Below are positions 30,353-38,898 of a stretch of 64,000 nt of DNA, one piece after another. The notes beneath the pieces were generated by a model. It saw only the letters and a list, made by a program, of their open reading frames with translations. It had not been told where the DNA came from and did no database searches. Position numbers and translations under genes: made by a program. Position 1 is the first letter of the stretch; every line of letters starts with the position of its first letter. The DNA is taken from positions 1 to 64,000 of the forward strand of contig JAUCGB010000001.1 in the NCBI GenBank assembly GCA_030377895.1, in the 5' to 3' direction. The DNA comes from Anaerolineales bacterium HSG24 (lineage in GTDB: Bacteria > Chloroflexota > Anaerolineae > 4572-78 > J111).

Positions 30353-30597
30353 TTGCGTAAAGCGTGAAGTAATGAAACGCGAGGCGCGAGTTAACCCCTT
30401 GAGGTTTTTTGGGTTAACGAAGTTATAATCAATAAATTTGGTAGTGTTGACCTGTTGACTGATAGCCTTGGGCTAAAGCCACAAGGCTAAAAGCTTAAGA
30501 CCGCTAAAAGCGGCCTAAATAGCTGGCTTCAGCCTGCTTTAGCTTTTAGCATCGGGATTGATTCCGATTGCTCCCAGATTCTTTCACAATAAATTTA

Positions 30598-30647
30598 TAA
30601 CGGCTCTCATCAGCATGAGTAACTGACGAGAGCCGTTTTTGTTTTTT
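30598..30647 (+). terminator. Rho-independent terminator
   Basis: AACGGCTCTC pairs with GAGAGCCGTT around a loop and is followed by TTTGTTTTTT. It is 246 bp after glnS with no gene in between, so it most likely ends the glnS transcript. Confidence 0.7.
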
Positions 30648-30649
30648 GT

Positions 30650-30790
30650 CTAAGTACCGGACAAAACAGTTAGGACACGGATAAACGCGGATAAACACGG
30701 ATTTTTTAGGCTTATCTGTGTGTATCCGTGTTAATCCGTGTCCCTTTTTTCTTCTGTAACAAGTTCAATCTTTTTTTGTCCTGTACTCAG
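30650..30790. mobile_element. MITE-like element, family C (copy C1, uninterrupted)
   Basis: The ends are CTAAGTACCGGACAAAA and, inverted, TTTTTGTCCTGTACTCAG. The core is an inverted pair of GGACACGGATAAACGCGG and CCGTGTTAATCCGTGTCC. A second copy at 44414 is split by another repeat, so C1 serves as its empty-site reference. Its termini resemble those of family B (CTNAGTACCNGACA). Confidence 0.8.
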
Positions 30791-30870
30791 TTTTTGGTAA
30801 TCAAAAAAGTTCGACTCTGACTGGTCTTTGACCGTCACCCTACGCTTAGGCAACCTTGCTAGATTTTTTA

Positions 30871-30899
30871 TTGACTCTCTAGGCCAAATGGCGTATACT
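30871..30899 (+). promoter_or_regulatory. Sigma-70 promoter of the SecD-like gene
   Basis: TTGACT, a 17-bp spacer and TATACT, close to consensus in both boxes with ideal spacing. Transcription would start near 30906, giving a leader of about 120 nt before the ATG at 31027. Confidence 0.75.
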
Positions 30900-31026
30900 G
30901 TTAGCAATTAAGTGAGCAAAAACGGGCGCATAGAGATGTTGGGGGAGAAGTACATGTCACTTGAAATAGGACGTGACAAAGTAAAATATCCTTCAAAACG
31001 CCAAACTTTGTAATAAGGAGTCAATC

Positions 31027-31746
31027 ATGAACCGCTTTATGACAGCACCTAAAATAATCATAATAATCACTCTTGCCATTGGAATTGTGGTGATTGGCTA
31101 CGTTCCCCTCTCCATTGCCTCGATTGAGGACATCCCGATTACCTCACACATCAATCTGTTGGGGGCTAGGCTGGTTTTAGCCCCTGTTGATGATAACGTA
31201 GCCTCCCCAACCCTATTAACCGAAGCGGCAACGGTCATTGAGCATCGGCTGGCCCAAGCCAACTTGAAGGGTCAGTTTGAGGTTGCGGTACAGGCAGAGT
31301 ATCTTGAAATCATCTTAAGTGAAGGGCAAGATGTCCCTTACATTAAGCCTCTAATTACCCGTGTTGGCGAAATCAGCTTTATTGATGGTGGCGTTGAGTC
31401 GGCCCCATTGGGGCAACTGTCCGATATCGAGCATTATCAACCTGTTTTAACCAGTCAGGGTGTTAAAAACTTTGAACGCCCTAAAAATGGCGACATCTTC
31501 TATACTTTAAGTTTGAACGCCTCATTCACCAATAAATTGACTGATTTTATGGCTCAGAACCCTGATAACTACATTTGTGTCGCGATGGACGGGCAAATTT
31601 CAAACTGTTCTTCCATGTATCATCTCAATGCCGACAAGTTGATGATTGTACCGAATATTAGCGGCGGCTCTGCTTTAACAATGGCTGAACTGATGACTTT
31701 CATTAATAGTGGTGCCTTACCCACGGCTTTCGAGATTGTCGAATAG
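31027..31746 (+). CDS. Membrane-anchored protein resembling the SecD periplasmic head
   Basis: 239 aa. One N-terminal hydrophobic segment (about 8-28) is an uncleaved anchor or signal peptide; the rest should be extracytoplasmic. The body resembles the first periplasmic domain of SecD: INLLGARLVLAP, then ATVIEHRLAQANL, and at the end MTFINSGALPTAFEIVE, which matches the SecD stretch ending LRSGALPAP. The SecD transmembrane channel is missing altogether, so it cannot act as a normal translocase subunit. AAGGAG lies seven bases before the ATG. It may be a stand-alone derivative that binds secreted or surface proteins; that is inference. It is probably monocistronic. Confidence 0.65.
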   Translation: MNRFMTAPKIIIIITLAIGIVVIGYVPLSIASIEDIPITSHINLLGARLVLAPVDDNVASPTLLTEAATVIEHRLAQANLKGQFEVAVQAEYLEIILSEGQDVPYIKPLITRVGEISFIDGGVESAPLGQLSDIEHYQPVLTSQGVKNFERPKNGDIFYTLSLNASFTNKLTDFMAQNPDNYICVAMDGQISNCSSMYHLNADKLMIVPNISGGSALTMAELMTFINSGALPTAFEIVE

Positions 31747-31900
31747 ACCGGACTTAGAACCGATATGTTGACTTAGTCAAGACATTAATAAGAATTTCCG
31801 TTTTTAATTCTGGCAATCCGGTCAAATACTGATAAATTAAGCGTTAAGGATAAAACCTTATCGCTTTTTTGATTCAATAATACCTGTTTTTATGTTGACT

Positions 31901-32040
31901 CTCAGTACCCGACAGAAAAGTTAGCCAAAACTAATTAACACAGAGTTTCACAGAGAAAAAGCGAATTATTTTTTCCTCTGTGAAGTTCTGTGCGTCTCTG
32001 TGAAACTCTGTGTTACATTTTGCCTTTCCTGAATTACTTT
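31901..32040. mobile_element. MITE-like element, family B (copy B3, right end lost)
   Basis: The left terminus CTCAGTACCCGACAGAAAAG and the CACAGAG/CTCTGTG interior are present. The sequence leaves the family at CTGAATTACTTT, before the GTCGGGTA terminus, and continues into another repeat (CACCCCCTCGTTCCC). Confidence 0.65.
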
Positions 32041-32324
32041 CACCCCCTCGTTCCCAACCTCCAGATTGGGAACGTATTTGCCATAGAAACGCTGTTTCTG
32101 GCATGTTGCAAGTCGTAAATAGAGTTCACTTGAGCAATTGTGTTCTCAAACCCAGTTTGGGAACAAGGGGGCTGAATGATTACTCAAGGTCAGATTTTTC
32201 AAATAGAAGATTATAGTGCATAATACTCGTGTCTTAATGCAGCTTAAAAATTGTCTTATTAGAGTTTTCCGGTTGAGAAGTTTCAAAACTTATCGAAATC
32301 TATCTGATACAATAAAGCTTTTGG

Positions 32325-32412
32325 GTAGTCCTGCATAGGTAGTGGTCAGCTACCCGCAAGTTCTAAACTTGCGGGTAGCTAACGGATCCTTATCACTACT
32401 TCTGCACCATTA
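32325..32412. mobile_element. MITE-like element, family A (copy A2)
   Basis: Complete: inverted ends GTAGTCCTGCA and TGCACCATTA, with the internal CCCGCAAGTT / AACTTGCGGG hairpin. It is flanked by an 8-bp direct repeat, AGCTTTTG, consistent with a target duplication. Confidence 0.8.
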
Positions 32413-32799
32413 CCAGCTTTTGTAATTCTCGAACAATTGGGTTGATAAGAACAAATTAGTCTGTCCTGTTCTGTGCGAACACAAAAATTCGTTTATCATT
32501 CTACACATTTTTTGACCAATACGAGAATCCTTCAAATAGGGACAGAGATTTCTAAAAAATTCCAGAATCTTGGATGTATTACTCTTTTGTTTGGCGTTAA
32601 AAGATGGGTTTTGCAACGATGCTGGATTTCATCTGGACAGTTATAGACCAAAAAATGAAAGTTAATACCCCTATTGTTATCATTCATTTTTACAGGAGGG
32701 TAGCTTCACAAACAAAAAGTAGTAGAATAGTTGTTAGCGGTTTTTGTTAAATCTAAATTTGTTAGGTAAAACATTCAAAAATTAAGGAGAAACTTTCTA

Positions 32800-35079
32800 G
32801 TGATAAAGAAATTTGCTAAGTACATAGGTAGTTATGCTCTATTAGTAACCTTGATACTGGTTATGCATGGTGAAATCGATGCTAAACCTTTAATTGATGC
32901 TCCGCCTCCAGTCATTACCATCCCGGCCAATGGAACTGTAAACATACAAATCAGTGGCCATTGTCTGAACTATACTTTACCTTTCCCGGGATCCGTATTG
33001 GAGCCTGTGTCTTTAGTCCCTGATGAGGTACGAGTGGCAATTGCTTATAGTTTTGAGCAAGGATACACTCGGGATAATCTAGAACAAATTCAATACGCTA
33101 TTTGGCATTTAACTGATAATGCTGACATTAGTGGTAGCCAATATGCCTTGTCTCGCCAAATTGTTGAATATGCTCGCAGTGGTGCGAGTCCAACAGATGT
33201 CGGTTTATCAACCCTTTCTTTAATGGAAGCGATTGATAACGGTATTGTTTCAGTTAGTATAAATGATTTCCGTAATATTTCTAATCCACCATATTTTGGT
33301 AGTGGAACATTGGTAATCAATAATCTAACTGACCAAGAACAACAGGTTCATCTTTCCTATGGGATTCGTTTCAAAGACCCCAACAATACAGGTGTTCAGG
33401 ATATGGGAATATTTGAAGCTGTAACGTTAGCACCTGCACCACAAGTTGTAACAGGCGCAGCAGGCGCGCAAGGCGCAGCAGGCGCGCAAGGCGCAACTGG
33501 CGCGCAAGGTGCAGCAGGAGCGCAAGGTGCAACAGGAGCGCAAGGCCCTGCTGGTCCTGCTGGCCCGCAAGGTCCTGCTGGAGCTGACGGCATTGATGGT
33601 GTCGCTGGTCCTGCTGGCCCGCAAGGTCCTGCTGGAGCCGACGGCATTGATGGTGTCGCTGGCCCTGCTGGCCCGCAAGGTACTGCTGGATCCGATGGCA
33701 TTGATGGTGTCGTTGGTCCTGCTGGCCCGCAAGGTCCTGCTGGAGCTGATGGCATGGATGGTGTCGCTGGTCCTGCTGGCCCGCAAGGTCCTGCTGGAGC
33801 TGATGGCATGGATGGTGTTGCTGGCCCTGCTGGCCCGCAAGGTCCTGCTGGAGCTGATGGCATTAATGGTGTCTCTGGAGCTGATGGTGTCGCTGGTCCT
33901 GCTGGCCCGATGGGTCCTGCTGGAGCTGATGGCATGGATGGTGTTGCTGGCCCTGCTGGTCCGCAAGGTCCTGCTGGAGCTGATGGCATTAATGGTGTCT
34001 CTGGAGCTGATGGTGTCGCTGGCCCTGCTGGCCCGATGGGTCCTGCTGGAGCTGATGGCATGGATGGTGTTGCTGGCCCTGCTGGTCCGCAAGGTCCTGC
34101 TGGAGCTGATGGCATTAATGGTGTCTCTGGAGCTGATGGAGTCGCTGGTCCTGCTGGCCCGATGGGTCCTGTTGGAGCTGATGGCATTGCTGGTGTCTCT
34201 GGCCCGATGGGTCCTGCTGGAACTGATGGTGTCGCTGGCCCGATGGGTCCTGCTGGCCCGATAGGTCTTGCTGGAGCTGATGGAGTCGCAGGTGTTGCTG
34301 GTGTTGCTGGAGTCTCAGGTTCTGCTGGAGTCGCTGGTTCTGCTGGTATAAGTTGTTGGGATGTAGATGGCGATGGTGTTGCTGATGACAGTGAGGATGT
34401 CAACAATGATGGTAGGCACAATGCCTATGATTGTGCTGGCCCTGCTGGTCCCGCTGGTGTTGCTGGTATGGCTGGTGTTGTTGGCCCGATAGGCCCTGCT
34501 GGCCCTGCCGGCCCGATAGGCCCTGCTGGTGTTGATGGAGTCGCAGGTATTGCTGGAGTCGCCGGAGTCGCTGGTTCTGCTGGTATAAGTTGTTGGGATG
34601 TAGATGGCGATGGTGTTGCTGATGACAGTGAGGATGTCAACAATGATGGTAGGCACAATGCCTATGATTGTGTTGGCCCTGTTGGTCCCGCTGGCGTTGC
34701 TGGTGTCTCTGGCCCAATGGGTCCTGCTGGTTCCGCTGGAGCTGATGGAGTCGCTGGAGCTGCTGGTGTCGCTGGTCCCGCTGGCCCTGCTGGCCCTGCT
34801 GGTCTAATTAATGTGACACGAATAAGTCAAACCAGTGTAAACAACACTGTTCCGATTAAAGATATTTCGGTTCAATGTTCAGTAGGCCAAGTTGTGTTGG
34901 GTGGTGGAGTAAGCATAAATAGCGACATGGCTAATGATACATATCTGTCTGTTCAAGAAACTTATCCGGCAACAGCTAGTTCTTGGTATGCTCGAGTTGT
35001 GAAAACAGATTCTTGTGACTGTGGTATTTATAATTGGAGTGTGACTGTTTGGGCAATCTGTGCTAATGTAGCTCAATAG
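32800..35079 (+). CDS. Secreted collagen-like (Gly-X-Y) repeat protein
   Basis: 759 aa with a GTG start after AAGGAG. A signal peptide (about 1-27, ending near DAKP) leads into a globular N-domain (to about 210). About 450 residues of Gly-X-Y triplets follow, such as [13 protein letters not shown]. The triplet region is broken twice by an identical insert, [20 protein letters not shown] and onward, whose spaced Asp residues look like a calcium-binding loop. A C-terminal domain of about 90 residues ([16 protein letters not shown]) resembles those ending other bacterial collagen-like proteins. A 126-bp block is repeated in tandem from 33859. Such proteins form extracellular triple helices or fibres; a surface or matrix role is inferred. 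No LPXTG-type anchor was seen. Terminator at 35130. Confidence 0.9.
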   Translation: MIKKFAKYIGSYALLVTLILVMHGEIDAKPLIDAPPPVITIPANGTVNIQISGHCLNYTLPFPGSVLEPVSLVPDEVRVAIAYSFEQGYTRDNLEQIQYAIWHLTDNADISGSQYALSRQIVEYARSGASPTDVGLSTLSLMEAIDNGIVSVSINDFRNISNPPYFGSGTLVINNLTDQEQQVHLSYGIRFKDPNNTGVQDMGIFEAVTLAPAPQVVTGAAGAQGAAGAQGATGAQGAAGAQGATGAQGPAGPAGPQGPAGADGIDGVAGPAGPQGPAGADGIDGVAGPAGPQGTAGSDGIDGVVGPAGPQGPAGADGMDGVAGPAGPQGPAGADGMDGVAGPAGPQGPAGADGINGVSGADGVAGPAGPMGPAGADGMDGVAGPAGPQGPAGADGINGVSGADGVAGPAGPMGPAGADGMDGVAGPAGPQGPAGADGINGVSGADGVAGPAGPMGPVGADGIAGVSGPMGPAGTDGVAGPMGPAGPIGLAGADGVAGVAGVAGVSGSAGVAGSAGISCWDVDGDGVADDSEDVNNDGRHNAYDCAGPAGPAGVAGMAGVVGPIGPAGPAGPIGPAGVDGVAGIAGVAGVAGSAGISCWDVDGDGVADDSEDVNNDGRHNAYDCVGPVGPAGVAGVSGPMGPAGSAGADGVAGAAGVAGPAGPAGPAGLINVTRISQTSVNNTVPIKDISVQCSVGQVVLGGGVSINSDMANDTYLSVQETYPATASSWYARVVKTDSCDCGIYNWSVTVWAICANVAQ
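33859..34236. repeat. 126-bp tandem repeat inside the collagen-like gene
   Basis: Blocks starting at 33859, 33985 and 34111 encode the same 42-residue run ([19 protein letters not shown] and onward). The first two are nearly identical at DNA level, differing at a few third positions; the third diverges in its second half. This fits recent expansion by unequal crossing-over or slippage. Confidence 0.85.
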
Positions 35080-35129
35080 TTCAAATACAGTAAAAACACT
35101 GCTTTAACTTGTTACATATCTAATAAACT

Positions 35130-35162
35130 AAAAGCCCGACCATGTTACATGGTCGGGCTTTT
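35130..35162. terminator. Terminator of the collagen-like gene
   Basis: AAAAGCCCGACCATG pairs with CATGGTCGGGCTTTT around a 3-nt loop, 51 bp after the stop codon. It is symmetrical, so it could work on both strands. Part of it recurs at 35250. Confidence 0.85.
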
Positions 35163-35300
35163 CATAAATATATCCAGATAAATTCTGGTAGTCCTGCATA
35201 GGTAGTGGTCAGCTACCCGCAAGTTTAGAACTTGCGGGTAGCTAACGGACGACCATGTTACATGGTCGGGCTTTTCATAAATATATCCAGATAAATTCTG
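35137..35300. repeat. 51-bp direct duplication flanking a truncated family A element (A3)
   Basis: 35137-35187 and 35250-35300 are identical 51-bp copies containing half the terminator hairpin plus TTCATAAATATATCCAG. Between them is a family A copy (35188-35249) that has one terminus and the CCCGCAAGTT hairpin but lacks the other end. The duplication is far longer than the 8-9 bp seen for intact copies. Confidence 0.85.
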
Positions 35301-35361
35301 ACTGTATCCCCGCCTTCGTGGAATGTTCTCATAAAAAACGCTAGTTGTAAACAGGAGTAGC

Positions 35362-36330
35362 ATGATTCAGAAAAAAATAATTCCTCAACATCTTAAAAAT
35401 TGGTTGATATTCTTCAGCGCCGGACTGTTTCTGTTAGCTTGCTCCTCGATGGGCGGTCAGCAGAGTACAGCCATCCCCGTCGGACGGCCAATTGAGTTTG
35501 AAATTCAAACTGCGTCACCCACGGCAAAACTAGCCGCCGTTGTCCCCACAAACACCCGCACCGCGGAGGATGGTGTGATTTTGTCGTTGCAAGATGTTCC
35601 TACCCACACCCCTGACCCGAATTTTCAACCGACAGCCACCCTCGATATACTGATTGCCACCAGTACCCCCACGGTATCGGCGACCGCAACATCAGAAATA
35701 ACTGTCACAGCCACTCTCACCAGTACGGAAATTGTATCTGAAACTGAGACAGATGAGGTCGCGTCGGTTGTCCCATTTGATGGTGAGTTAGACCCACCCT
35801 TGGCCGGCGGCAGTTGGGATTTTGAGGAGGAGTTTGTTCTTTGGGAGAACCCTTATGGTGACTGTTCTGGGGCATTGGTTGGGATTGGTTGGACTGTTTT
35901 TGTCGAGGAAGGGCCACAGGGATCATCCTGCATGGGCGAAAATCTATACCCGCAGGACGTTCAGTCTGGGGCGAAATCACAGGAAGTTACCTTTGACTTC
36001 ATTAGTGCCAATTCGGGTTTGTATCGAACCATCGAAACTAAAGCGAGGCATCGCTATAAGATTGAAGCCTACGCCAAACATGTCCGCAGTTTAGCTCCGG
36101 TTGAGATGTCGTTAGGCGTTGACATGAGCGGTGGCACTGTTTGGAATAGCGAGGCAGTCGAGTGGACTCCATGGGACGATGGGTCAGAAGATGTGTTCAC
36201 CTTTACCGAAAGAACCGTGACCGCTACGGGGGAGGCGATGACGATTTTTGTTCGGGGCTTTCATCCGCAGGGTGACCAAGGTGGTAAAACCTATATTGAT
36301 AATGTGAGCGTGACCCATTTAGGGCCATAA
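35362..36330 (+). CDS. Lipoprotein with Thr/Ser-rich linker and jelly-roll-like domain
   Basis: 322 aa. A type II signal peptide has lipobox LLAC near residue 27, so it should be lipid-anchored on the outer face of the membrane. A low-complexity Thr/Ser/Ala/Val linker (about 40-140; TPTVSATATSEITVTATLTS) follows. The C-terminal domain (about 155-322) ends in YIDNVSVTHLGP, as beta-sandwich carbohydrate-binding modules often do, with two or three Cys that could form disulfides. CAGGAG lies just before the ATG. No catalytic motif was seen. Binding to a surface polysaccharide is a guess from the fold type. Confidence 0.75.
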   Translation: MIQKKIIPQHLKNWLIFFSAGLFLLACSSMGGQQSTAIPVGRPIEFEIQTASPTAKLAAVVPTNTRTAEDGVILSLQDVPTHTPDPNFQPTATLDILIATSTPTVSATATSEITVTATLTSTEIVSETETDEVASVVPFDGELDPPLAGGSWDFEEEFVLWENPYGDCSGALVGIGWTVFVEEGPQGSSCMGENLYPQDVQSGAKSQEVTFDFISANSGLYRTIETKARHRYKIEAYAKHVRSLAPVEMSLGVDMSGGTVWNSEAVEWTPWDDGSEDVFTFTERTVTATGEAMTIFVRGFHPQGDQGGKTYIDNVSVTHLGP

Positions 36331-36432
36331 TTAGCTCAAAAGTGGGATATAACCGCTAATCAAAAAACTCGTTATCGTTCTTAGTGCAGGCTTGATGATT
36401 CATTCGCGTTAGATTGGATTAGCGGTCATAAT

Positions 36433-36963
36433 TCACTTCCGTTTAGCTTTTTTCTCATTCCAAGCCGCAATCGCTTCTTGCCGAGTTGCACCCGGATTTT
36501 GTTTGAAATATTCACGGAAGTGGCGATTATACTCAAACTGCGCCCCAATCTCCTTCTCTGAGGCGGGCTGTTGTTGAGCCTCATGCCAACAGTCGATGGC
36601 CGCTTGTAAGGGCAATCCCACCCCATCTTGTTTGATGAAATCTCGCATGACCCCATTAAAATGGAATTTTGACCCGATTTCTTGCTCGAAGAAGGCGCGT
36701 AACGACTGACTACAACGCCAATTTTTACCAATCACGGTCTCTCGGCTGAATTTATCTGGCATGTCGGTTTTGGTAGTTTTGCGGACGGATTTCTTGATTT
36801 GTCCAGTTTCTAAATAGTGCCTAATCCGCTCGGTCAGATCGCCTTTTGATCCGGAACTTGGCAGTTCTTCCGTCCGACAAAAGGAGACTAACTCGGTTTT
36901 TAGCCAGTAATAGGCCATGAAATCATCAGATACTAGGGTTTTGGTTAAATTTGGTCTACTCAT
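36433..36963 (-). CDS. SAP-domain protein (DUF6434-like)
   Basis: 176 aa from the ATG at 36963, which has AAAGGGA upstream; a longer ORF to 37008 is less likely. Residues about 18-55 look like a SAP helix-extension-helix (LVSFCRTEELPSSGSKGDLTERI), a nucleic-acid-binding fold. The C-terminal part has an aromatic, basic pattern (FNGVMRDFIKQDG, HFREYFKQNPGATRQEAIAAW) as in DUF6434 proteins. The role is unknown; DNA binding is inferred. It lies between a small inverted repeat (36348-36430) and the 80-bp repeat at 36980. Confidence 0.7.
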   Translation of the reverse strand: MSRPNLTKTLVSDDFMAYYWLKTELVSFCRTEELPSSGSKGDLTERIRHYLETGQIKKSVRKTTKTDMPDKFSRETVIGKNWRCSQSLRAFFEQEIGSKFHFNGVMRDFIKQDGVGLPLQAAIDCWHEAQQQPASEKEIGAQFEYNRHFREYFKQNPGATRQEAIAAWNEKKAKRK

Positions 36964-36979
36964 AAAAAATGTCCCTTTT

Positions 36980-37059
36980 AAGCAAACTAGTGACGCTACA
37001 AGCGTCACCTACAATGGTTTTATTTGTAAAGCAAACTCAACGGATAATGAACCATGCCG
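36980..37059. repeat. 80-bp repeat, family G (copy 1)
   Basis: Identical over all 80 bp to 53326-53405. It contains the hairpin GTGACGCTACAAGCGTCAC. The repeat ends exactly at the base before the stop codon of the TVP38-like gene (37060). Confidence 0.9.
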
Positions 37060-37827
37060 TTATTCTGTTCGGTCAGAGACTCGTTTCAAATAGGCTTGTC
37101 CCCACCTATCAAATCGCTCACGCTGATGAAAGCCGATAATCACAATTAAACCGATGGCAGCCATGACCCAGACCAGCGAGGTGAGTGGCAAATCGACGGC
37201 CACTCGGTCGCCGAACCAGACGATTAACACAGAAAATGGGCCACGACTGAGCAGGATGGAGAGGGCAAATTTACGGAGGGGTATCTTGCTCAGTCCGGCG
37301 AAAAAGTAGGGGATGTCGCCGAGCGGAATCAACAAAATTGCCCACCATGTCCAGAAAGAGTCGATGTTGACGGTTTCACTCCATCGCTCTAATTCTTCGG
37401 CTCCGACCTGTTTTTCGAGCCAGCCTCGACCAAGTTTGCGTCCTAACCATGCCGCTAACGTGCCTCCGGCAACCATGCCTCCCACCGCGCAAATTGAGCC
37501 AAGGGTCACACCAAATAGGACTCCGCCTAACACTTGCACCGGATAGCCTGGGATCGGAGCAACCACAATCTGGGCCACGTTGAGCAAAAAGTAGACTATC
37601 GGGCCCCAAATCCCCAACCGCTCCATCCAAGTTCGTAAGGCGAAAGCATCACCATTGACAACATCCTCAATAAATTGTACTAATTCAGTCAGCCCCAATC
37701 GCTCAATCCACGGTGCTTGGCTATCTAGACCTGTCAAAACAAGCCAGCCGACAACTAAGCCGAATAGAACCAACCCGCCGATGAACCAAGGCCGCCATCG
37801 AGATGGACTTTGGCGGTCATTCATCAT
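37060..37827 (-). CDS. TVP38/TMEM64 (DedA-superfamily) membrane protein
   Basis: About 255 aa with five or six membrane helices and a SNARE_associated core (VVAPIPGYPVQVLGGVLFG, then GGMVAGGTLAAWLGRKLGR). The family includes bacterial DedA/YdjX-type proteins linked to lipid scrambling and membrane homeostasis. The start is set at the ATG pair at 37827/37824, which overlaps the stop of the upstream glycosyltransferase gene (37817). That implies translational coupling; the longer ORF reads the acidic tail of the neighbour in another frame and is rejected. Beside a polyprenyl-phosphate glycosyltransferase and a flippase-like protein, a role in envelope lipid trafficking is plausible. Confidence 0.85.
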   Translation of the reverse strand: MMNDRQSPSRWRPWFIGGLVLFGLVVGWLVLTGLDSQAPWIERLGLTELVQFIEDVVNGDAFALRTWMERLGIWGPIVYFLLNVAQIVVAPIPGYPVQVLGGVLFGVTLGSICAVGGMVAGGTLAAWLGRKLGRGWLEKQVGAEELERWSETVNIDSFWTWWAILLIPLGDIPYFFAGLSKIPLRKFALSILLSRGPFSVLIVWFGDRVAVDLPLTSLVWVMAAIGLIVIIGFHQRERFDRWGQAYLKRVSDRTE

Positions 37828-38830
37828 TGGTCTCATCGTCATCGTTATCATTGTCATCGTCATCGTCGTTATCGGAGTCAAGTAGTTCGCGCACGGTATA
37901 AATTGACTTATTTTGGGTTTCGTGGTAGGTGCGGACATGCATCTCACCAAGGAGGCCCATCATAATCAGTTGCATGCCAATCATAACCAATAACATGGCA
38001 AATGATAGGAGTGGTCGGTCGGCTAAGGCTGCCCCATAAATCAGTTTGGTCAAACTCAAATAGATACCGATAATCGTACCGGCACTGAACGAGAATAGAC
38101 CCATCAAACCGAATATCTGGATGGGGCGGGTGGAATAATTGAGCAGAAAACTGACCGTAATCAGGTCGAGAATCACCTTGACGATGCGACTTAGTCCATA
38201 TTTACTCTCTCCAAATTGGCGGGAGCGATAGCTAACTGGTACTTCGGCCACTTCCACGCCATGATAGCTGGCGATGGCGGGCAAAAAACGATGCAAATCA
38301 CCATAAAGGTTGATATTTTTGATGACCTCTTTATGGTAGGCTTTGAGGGCGCATCCATAGTCGTGTAGGTACACGCCGGTCATCCGAGAGATAAGCCAGT
38401 TGGCCGTAGTGGAGGGAATTTTGCGGGTTAGGGTGGACTTAAAACTTTCTTGCCAGCGTCCTCGTCGCCAACCGCTGACCACGTCGTACCCCTCATCAAA
38501 CTTGGTTAATAGTTTGGGGATGTCGGCTGGGTCGTTTTGCAAATCGGCATCCATCGTGATGACTACTTCGCCCCGCGCATAATCAAATCCGGCGGCAAAG
38601 GCCGCTGTTTGACCAAAGTTGCGTCGAAAGCGAATCACCCGCACTCGCTTATCTTGGGCATGGAGTTTCTTTAATTCGGCAAAACTATCATCGCGACTGC
38701 CATCGTCGATGCAGATAATCTCAAAACTATGCCCTATCTGGATCAAAGTTGGAATCAATTCGTTGAGTAGATGGGGAATACTTTCGGCTTCATTATAAAT
38801 TGGTAAAATAATCGTTAATTCTGGGGTCAT
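37817..38830 (-). CDS. Family 2 polyprenyl-phosphate glycosyltransferase
   Basis: 337 aa from the ATG at 38830. The GT-A domain (about 1-225) has IYNEAES, CIDDGS and the metal-binding DADLQNDP, as in dolichol-phosphate-mannose and undecaprenyl-phosphate sugar transferases (DPM1/GtrB/ArnC type). Two C-terminal membrane helices (about 230-310) anchor it. It should move a sugar from a nucleotide donor to a lipid carrier at the cytoplasmic face. The last 20 or so residues are almost all Asp/Asn/Glu, an unusual acidic tail whose DNA also contains the start of the next gene. No clear Shine-Dalgarno was seen. Confidence 0.9.
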   Translation of the reverse strand: MTPELTIILPIYNEAESIPHLLNELIPTLIQIGHSFEIICIDDGSRDDSFAELKKLHAQDKRVRVIRFRRNFGQTAAFAAGFDYARGEVVITMDADLQNDPADIPKLLTKFDEGYDVVSGWRRGRWQESFKSTLTRKIPSTTANWLISRMTGVYLHDYGCALKAYHKEVIKNINLYGDLHRFLPAIASYHGVEVAEVPVSYRSRQFGESKYGLSRIVKVILDLITVSFLLNYSTRPIQIFGLMGLFSFSAGTIIGIYLSLTKLIYGAALADRPLLSFAMLLVMIGMQLIMMGLLGEMHVRTYHETQNKSIYTVRELLDSDNDDDDDNDNDDDETNDE

Positions 38831-38840
38831 AATATTTGTA

Positions 38841-38894
38841 TAGGACACGGATAAACGCGGATGACACAAAAAAACAGCGTTTATCCGTGTCCTA
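38841..38894. repeat. Perfect-armed inverted repeat (family C core)
   Basis: TAGGACACGGATAAACGC and GCGTTTATCCGTGTCCTA flank a short A-rich loop, with TTTTTT on the plus-strand side. It is the core of the family C element without its ends. It sits between two minus-strand genes, where the hairpin could attenuate read-through. Confidence 0.75.
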
Positions 38895-38898
38895 TTTT

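Larger units (their letters stand above)
30353..31026. other. Intergenic region with repeats, terminator and promoter
   Basis: 674 bp. Contents in order: a one-ended family J repeat with palindromes GCCTTGGGCTAAAGCC / AAGGC (30443-30560), a terminator (30598-30647), a family C element (30650-30790) and a good sigma-70 promoter (30871-30899). No gene was seen. Confidence 0.7.
31747..32799. other. Repeat-filled intergenic region
   Basis: 1053 bp. It contains a truncated family B element (31901-32040), a hairpin element with two GTTCCCAA / TTGGGAAC pairs (32041-32172), a family A element (32325-32412), and about 390 bp of AT-rich DNA before the collagen-like gene. A 68-codon ORF at 32410-32616 (minus) shows no recognisable family. 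Confidence 0.6.

Noticed and set aside
32410..32616. 68-codon minus-strand ORF
   Set aside because: Ends in a family A element; no family recognised and no Shine-Dalgarno. A transposase relic cannot be excluded.
33396..34421. 341-codon Pro/Ala-rich ORF opposite the collagen-like gene, and a 251-codon Leu-rich frame on the plus strand
   Set aside because: Both are other-frame readings of the Gly-X-Y repeats; neither has a start signal.
37828..37950. N-terminal extension of the TVP38-like protein
   Set aside because: It reads the acidic tail of the upstream glycosyltransferase in another frame, giving a nonsense Thr/Met run.
38841..38894. Rho-independent terminator between the two minus-strand glycan genes
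   Set aside because: The T-run is on the plus-strand side, where no gene ends; treated as a family C core repeat.
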